Under the pieces are notes generated by a model. The model made no database searches, was not told the DNA's origin, and was given only the letters and a program-made list of their open reading frames with translations. Of a DNA stretch of 64,000 nt, positions 58,260 through 64,000 are shown one piece after another (positions within the stretch are counted from its first letter, which is position 1; each line of letters opens with the position of its first letter). The stretch spans positions 38,104,640 to 38,168,639 of the forward strand of contig NC_081411.1 in the NCBI RefSeq assembly GCF_030272615.1, read 5' to 3'. The position numbers and the translations under genes were made by a program. The DNA is from Cryptomeria japonica (lineage: Eukaryota > Streptophyta > Pinopsida > Cupressales > Cupressaceae).

Positions 58260-61200
58260 AAGTCTGTTGGGAAACTAGGACTAGATGGCCCTCATACTAA
58301 AAAATAATATCCATCCCAAGAATAATTGGCCTTTCAAGAAGGGTGAGTAGGTACCTAGTCTATCAGTTGATACATGTGACTATCTTACTAACATTCTTCA
58401 CCCAAGTCATTTTCCCAAGCAACAGTTGACACCGATAAAGTAGTCAAAGTAGGATGGTCCTCAATTTTGTGTCATAACACATCAATTACCACATTACCAT
58501 GCCACTTTTTTGTGGGTTATCTTGTATTCATATCACAAAAAATTGGTGACCCACTTTTGTCACTATAGAGAGAATACTTCATGGTCTAGGAAATACCTAA
58601 GAAAATGGTGATAAATTTCAATGTAGAGTACCTTCAAATAAGATAAGAGCACCATTTACTGACTACATGACAATTGGATATCATTTCCTTCTTATAGATG
58701 AAATTGTTTATAATATTTTTATTAGTGACAACCTTACATATAAATGAAAGGGGTCAGCCTTCCTACATGAGAACAACACCCAAACTAGAACCTAAATAGT
58801 CAGTTTCAATGATAATTTTTTTAGATGAATTTGGAATAAAAGCTAGGTTTGTGTAAATGACCTACTTATCTAGACCAATTTTTTCTTATGTAGTTGCAAA
58901 GGACCAAAAGAATCTTTTCTATAAGGGTCATGAGCGAACAATAACTTTACCTTGATCCTTCACAAGTCAATGGTAATAATAAGTGAAGCCTAAGAACTCC
59001 CAAGGTTCTTCAATGTTTTTACTTTAGTTCACTTTAAATGGGGTCACCTGTCATTAGGTCAACCTTAAGTCTAGCCTTAGAAAAATTTATTTTATATCTA
59101 GTTAAATGAACATTCAAAGAGTTTTGCAAATAAGTGTTATATAGAGTGGATTAGATGATCCTTATCCAAGTTTAAGAGATACATTTATGATGTCCAACTA
59201 CAAAAATGAATATCATCAAAGAAGACTATAAAGAGAATTGTTTATAATGGGATAAGAAATCTAGCTCATTGATCCCTAAAAGGTGTATGTTTTATCTTGC
59301 ACTATGGAATGCTAGGCCATCCTCTACAAGTATTAGAGTCGTAGAGGCGTAGGAGTGAGAACCATGATCTTCATAGCTATCTAAATCTCACGAGCATGAG
59401 TGGCTCCATCCACATTGATGCACTCAAGGGGAAGTGGAGTCAAGAGGAACCCAACCTACAATGCATGGGGCATTGCCCTAGTGGTCTAGTAGCTCCTAAA
59501 TATGTGCATCCTCAAGTGAAACCTCGTTGGCTTGTACTTGTATCTACATAATAACATTAGAGAAAATAAACTTTTTAGTAGTTAAAAAATGTTTCTCACT
59601 AGTTGGGAGAAAATAGATGATACCATGCTCAACAATGTTTAGTGGAATCTTCACTATTAAGACCCTCCACCTCAACCTAGCATATATACAAGTATTTAGT
59701 TGTATTTATAGGTTTGGCCTCTCTGTAACTATTATTTTGTTAGAATTGTGGGTGTGACATATGTCACACTCCTTTTCTTTGAATATTCTTCTTTTTTTTT
59801 CTTATTAATATAAAGTTAAATAGCTATAAGTTGGATGCTTGTGCGAATTTAGATTAAAAGATCCCTTGGGCCATCCTCTTTGCATTGATTGAAATTGTCA
59901 TTTTTCTTGGTCTTTGGCTTCATGGACATGATGATATGTGTAAGGAGTGCTAGGCATCAGATGAGCTTCTTTGAGAGGATTTCAGAATTAAGGCTGAATT
60001 TATCATGAAGGGGCATCATGTTCCCTTCACTCATGAACTTGAGGTTGAGGCCATCAAAATGGTATTGGTGTGGGAATTTTTGACAAATAAAAACTATTAC
60101 TGGGTTTATTTCAACATCACATCATGGTTTTTGGCTTCTGTATTGGTTTTGCAGTTGGATTAAATCACACACACACTAAGATTTGACTTCTAGGCTTAAA
60201 AGTGTTAAACACTCAGAGTCGACTGACATTCATTAGGCTTAAAATGTTGCTTAATGTGTGTGGTTTAAGGTTGGCCTTGGATTTGGGAGGCAAAAAAGCT
60301 GGCATGCTCTTATTGTTGCATGAGGTTTTTATGGTAGACATATTAGTTGATGACATTGTCTTCTAGGTTGAGCATGGTGTTGGCATCCCATGGGACAACA
60401 ACATTCCAAGGCTCTTTGAAGGTGGGGAACAAATCCATTGGAAACCATTTATTTTTAATCTTGATGACAAGGTCCTTAGGCATTACTGACACTAGGCCAT
60501 GATTGGTAGAGACTCCCCAAAAACTGAAGGCTTCGTACATGATGGATAACTTTGATTAGCTTTTTCAATTGGTAGATTTGGTCATAGATGGGGTTTTCTT
60601 GATTAGAGCATAATGGTTTCTTCTCTCATTTCTTTCTCCCTCCATTCTTGTGTCACATTCTCCACTCTTTGGTATTTTACTAGGCCTTTTCCTTTTTGAT
60701 AGATTTCTACTTTCTATATGTATTATGGAGTCCTCTATTTTGAGGGTACCATGTTAATATGATTATAGATGGATACTATAGTTGAAAGATGAGGTTTTTG
60801 TACAGGTGGTAGGCCTTTGAGGTTTGTGAGAGTTTATCCACCTTTGAGACTACAACAATGTAGTTTTTTTCTATTTTTTAAAAATTTGTAATGTTTTTTA
60901 ATTAATATAAATATAACCACATAGCGATTTATTGATCAAAAAAAGAGAAACTCATAAAGGAGGTAGATGGTATGTTGATAAAGTCAAACATATTTCAAGA
61001 AGAAACTAATAATAACTATCATGAGTGTAGAAGGTTTTTGGAATATGATATTATTTAATATGAATGTAATGATAATTTGACCATAAACTCAACTTGGAGA
61101 AGAATTATGTATGATAGATTTCATCAAAAAGTTCATTAAATAATAGAATAGGAAGTTTATCCTTGATAGCTACTTTATTTAGCTCATAATAATCAAGGAA

Positions 61201-61800
61201 AAGGATATAGGAACCATATTTCTTGCACACAAAGAATAGTGGAGGAGAAACACTTACTTTACTAAATAATCCCTTGGTATAGTGGTTTCTATATTAATTT
61301 CTTGAGTTTCAATACTTTGTAGAAATGGGTATTTCTAATGACACAAGTTTGGGGGTGTCCTCTTATGTAGTGGTTAAGTGACATGATCTGGAGGAGTAAT
61401 TTTTTATTGAGATGCTTAGGATGGTTTGAGAAAGAAGAGTTGGTAACTTGAATAGTAGTAATACACATGGGATAGGAGTAATAATTCAAAGCTAAATTGT
61501 TCTCAAAATAATTCCACAACCACCCAAGTTTAAGAAAAACATTTTAGATTTGAGATTTTATTCTCATATAGAAATATATATAAAAGTTAGTCTTTGGTCT
61601 CACATCTCGGTAAGTTTCCATCATTAGTTATCATGAACTCAAATCTACAGTAAGGATGGACAAGATAGTTGATGAATTCTTCAATCCAGGTCAATATAAT
61701 TATTAGTGCTACCAAGATAAACAAGAATTTTGAGAGAATATTTCCTAATAAAAGTTTCAAAATCATTATTCGAGGAACAAAGATCTTATCTAATTTATGC
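58260..61800 (-). pseudogene. Highly decayed Ty3/gypsy pol (protease, RT, RNase H), element D
   Basis: Readable only by switching frames on the minus strand. Protease: LVYLGSTNNYID near 61725 (catalytic Asp replaced) and CRFEFMITNDGNLPRCETKD near 61640. RT: SPPLFFVCKKYGSYILFLDY and YYELNKVAIKDKLPI near 61230-61140, PKTFYTHDSYY near 61040; then, beyond an insertion, VFFDDIHFCSW near 59225. RNase H: ETDYLGS near 58820, KEMIS near 58690 and QKWVTNFL near 58555. Numerous stops and frameshifts. It is the oldest element in the window by appearance. Confidence 0.7.
59296..60946 (+). mobile_element. Probable 5'-truncated LINE inserted in gypsy D
   Basis: Splits the RT domain of gypsy D. The right end has a LINE-like tail (AT-rich 3' part, 'tgatcaaaaaaag' at about 60937). 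Similar words flank both ends (near 59280-59295 ctaaaaggtgtatg, near 60951-60980 ataaaggaggta-gtatg), a possible diverged target duplication. No RT motif is readable inside. Confidence 0.4.
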
Positions 61801-62140
61801 ATCTAGATATTAGGAGTAAGCTCAACATTTGGATTCTCAATTGATATTTTCTTTTTTTGTTGTTTTTTGTGATTCTCTAGATCTTCCTATTCCTCTACCT
61901 TGGGTAAAGTTGTGACATCAAGAAAATATAACATTTTAAATCACAATTATAATATACTATTTCTACAAACCATAATTTCATTATAATCTAGCACCAAATT
62001 GGGTCCTCTATTTTGTCTCCATTATTTCAAATCAGTGATGCCTAATAACATGTATCATAAGTTTGTCAACAAGTTTAAATTACTCTTACAACTCTATTAT
62101 ATATCATAGATGCTCTATTTTTTAACAAGTATCATAAGGC
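61801..62140. other. AT-rich, no gene seen
   Basis: Sequence upstream (element sense) of gypsy D protease, probably decayed gag. No motif. Confidence 0.4.
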
Positions 62141-63825
62141 AGGTTGAATTTCAATATGGAAAAATATGAGCGGAAAGGAGGAGCGGGACAAGCTAGGGTA
62201 TCAACGCCTGAGGATTCAGGCGATGGAGAAGATGACGGTGAGGAAGATGGAGATGAGAAGAGCCTCTTGTCTTTGGCCCAACCTAGTTCCGCTGGCCTCT
62301 GCACAGGCTTCTCTGTTCTGGGTTTTGTGTGGTTGGACAGTGCTACAGTGGGCTGTGTGTTTACCTTGCCCTTGTTGGTTTTGTGCGATGAGATCACCTT
62401 GGTTCCCGACATCTGTTGTTCTTTTCTCTCTGGTGATGAACCTTGTTGGGTGCCTTCGTCCTCGCATGTTCGTGTTTTGGTTGTGATGCCTTGTGTCTGG
62501 CTAGGCTTTGGGTCCCCTTCTGGGACTGGTGGTGCTTTTTTGCCCCCTCTTTTTGTCTAGTCTTTTCTTTTTGTTGGTGCAGGTTTGCCCTTGGTGCCCT
62601 GCATTGGTTTACAAATTGTTTTGCTTGGCTTTCTTGGATCCATATGGGAGGTTCCCCTATCCCTTGTTGTTTCTGTGGATCTAAAGAAGTAGGGCTCTGT
62701 GTGGTCTTGGCAGAGTATGTCTCTTGGCACTGCCTTGGCTAGAGGTGGCTCTCTATGGAAGATGGAGAGAATCTTTTTGGATGTGAATGGTTTGTTCCGG
62801 CCCTCTTCGATTTCTTGTGAGGGAGTCTCTATGTTTCTAAGGGATCTTCTTCTCAATCTTGAGACTGGGTTGGTCAAATTTTCCCCTGTTCTGGTTTGCC
62901 CTCCTTTTGTGGTGGAGGAGCTTTTTCTTTGTTTGTCCATAACTGTATTTTTGGGGTATTTGATCTGCTCTCTTCCCAACCTTTTTGAAGTGGCCCTTTC
63001 TCCCATAGAGGCAGAGATCTGGTGGTTGGGAGCGATCGGGTTTCTGCCTACTATGAGAGTGGCTCTAAGGCTGATGCTCCACCTTCTTTCTATTCCTATT
63101 GAGGTGGACCTCTTCCCTATTAAGGTGGGGAGATGGTGGGATAAGGACTTTTGGGTGAGGATGGTACTCAAGTTGCTGGTTGAGGCCACCTGTCATTTCT
63201 TTCATGGTCAGGGCTGGGTTTTTTCTAACCATGCTTTTCAGTTTCTTTTGGGGTTTGAGGGAGCCTTCAAAACCCTCCTTGTGTATGTCATGAAGTTTAG
63301 GGGAGCCTTTCAAAATCCCCATGCGTGCTTTCATATTTCCTTGTGTCTTGGTTGTGGGAGTGTTGTTCGTTCCAATAGCTTGTTGGATGCTAGCAATTTT
63401 AAAGGGCCTAGCCAGGCAAATGTTGATTTCTGGTTAAGGGTTAGTTCTAGTGTTGGTAAGCCGATATCTATGTTACTGGTTATGGGAGCCTAGGAAAAAC
63501 CTTGTTTGTTGGTTTTGGGAGCCAATCTAAAACCCTCAATGAAGGTTAGGGGAGCCTTTCAAAACCCTAATATTCTGTAGGTTTGGGGAGCCTTGCAAAA
63601 CCCTTGTCTCTATGTTAGGGATGCTTTGTGTCCTGTTTGTGGCTTGGCTACTGGTTCACTGATATTATTATCTTTTAGCAGAAATTGTATGTGGGTTTTA
63701 GATCCTAGTAAAATCTGAGGGTTTCAGGTCCCTTCAAAACCTGTGGGGTTTCGGGTCCCCTCAAAACGTGTTTACGGGGTTTCTGGTCCCCCCAAAACCT
63801 ATTTACCCTTAATCAAAACATGTAT
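62141..63825 (+). other. GT-rich unidentified insert, possibly a retroposed sequence
   Basis: Composition changes abruptly to G/T-rich on the plus strand, with long open frames on both strands (62144-62560, 62699-63493 plus; 62557-63189 minus). None has a recognisable motif, and opposite-strand openness follows from the composition. GTATCATAAGGC (62130-62141) and GTATCGTAAGGC (63822-63833) flank it, a possible target duplication. Best guess is part of a LINE or a retroposed transcript. Confidence 0.35.
63290..63810 (+). repeat. Degenerate short repeats (ggagcc / ggtccc ... caaaacc)
   Basis: About ten irregular units of 25-60 bp with the pattern ggg-agcctttcaaaaccc, later ggtcccctcaaaac. Confidence 0.8.
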
Positions 63826-64000
63826 CGTAAGGCCCTAAAAATTAAAATTTAGTATTTTATAGCCTACAATTTGTTCCTCTTTATATTCTTAACATTAGCA
63901 TGCAAGGTTGAAAGGTGTTTACGAATAATTTTTTTTTAGCAAATTTCTCCAAATTTATTCGACACTAGTTTTAAGATTTTATCATCAATTTCAATCACAT

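Noticed and set aside
62557..63189. 210-codon minus-strand open frame in the GT-rich insert
   Set aside because: Overlaps equally long plus-strand frames, has no domain signature, and openness is expected from the base composition.

Overview
This window looks like nuclear DNA from a large, repeat-rich seed-plant genome, most probably a gymnosperm. That is an inference from layers of old Ty1/copia and Ty3/gypsy elements, PPR and SDR pseudogenes, long AT-rich stretches and very low gene density. I find no intact, clearly functional host gene. The nearest are a short-chain dehydrogenase (SDR) pseudogene at 56.68-57.73 kb and a PPR pseudogene at 6.13-6.96 kb.

Layout. 0-4.6 kb: AT-rich remnants, an unidentified decayed reading frame (2.8-3.4 kb) and an 0.8 kb TA/TG/AC microsatellite. 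6.1-7.0 kb: PPR pseudogene (-). 7.13-9.70 kb: first copy of a 2.6 kb duplicated block whose second copy lies at 52.56-55.28 kb. 9.70-11.29 kb: a small non-autonomous copia-like element (+), cut inside its 3' LTR by the next element. 11.29-28.42 kb: a copia element (-) split by a 10.9 kb DNA transposon (14360-25270). 28.42-31.6 kb: gypsy gag-protease (element A, -). 31613-43194: a nearly complete gypsy element (B, -) with 812 bp LTRs and a perfect 5 bp target duplication. B lacks reverse transcriptase and carries an antisense plant-mobile-domain gene. 43.2-45.2 kb: gypsy gag-protease (C, +), then a hAT transposase fragment (+). 45.6-50.1 kb: two orphan promoter-plus-exon-1 copies of an SDR gene (-) around a copia LTR. 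51.6-52.6 kb: a gypsy-type 3' LTR (+). 56.6-57.7 kb: the SDR pseudogene (+). 58.3-61.8 kb: a very decayed gypsy pol (-) split by a probable LINE. 62.1-63.8 kb: a GT-rich unidentified insert.

The most interesting object is the 10.9 kb DNA transposon. Its ends were found by reading the interrupted copia polyprotein: removing 14360-25270 plus one copy of CAAT restores the copia frame exactly. It has imperfect terminal inverted repeats starting GGGT, a 4 bp target duplication, and two arrays of a 14 bp GC-rich near-palindrome (AACGGGGGCCCGTT and its reverse complement). It carries two convergent genes. One is a transposase with aspartates in the contexts VVDFAENY, SDNCTGQFKN and HGKGEHDGAG. The other is an accessory protein with a polyproline tract and an all-phase-0 exon series, in which a 174 bp exon-plus-intron unit has been triplicated. 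Both genes are decayed mainly by in-frame stops rather than frameshifts.

Limits: everything here was read by eye. No alignment, database search or profile search was run, and family names rest on recognised motifs.
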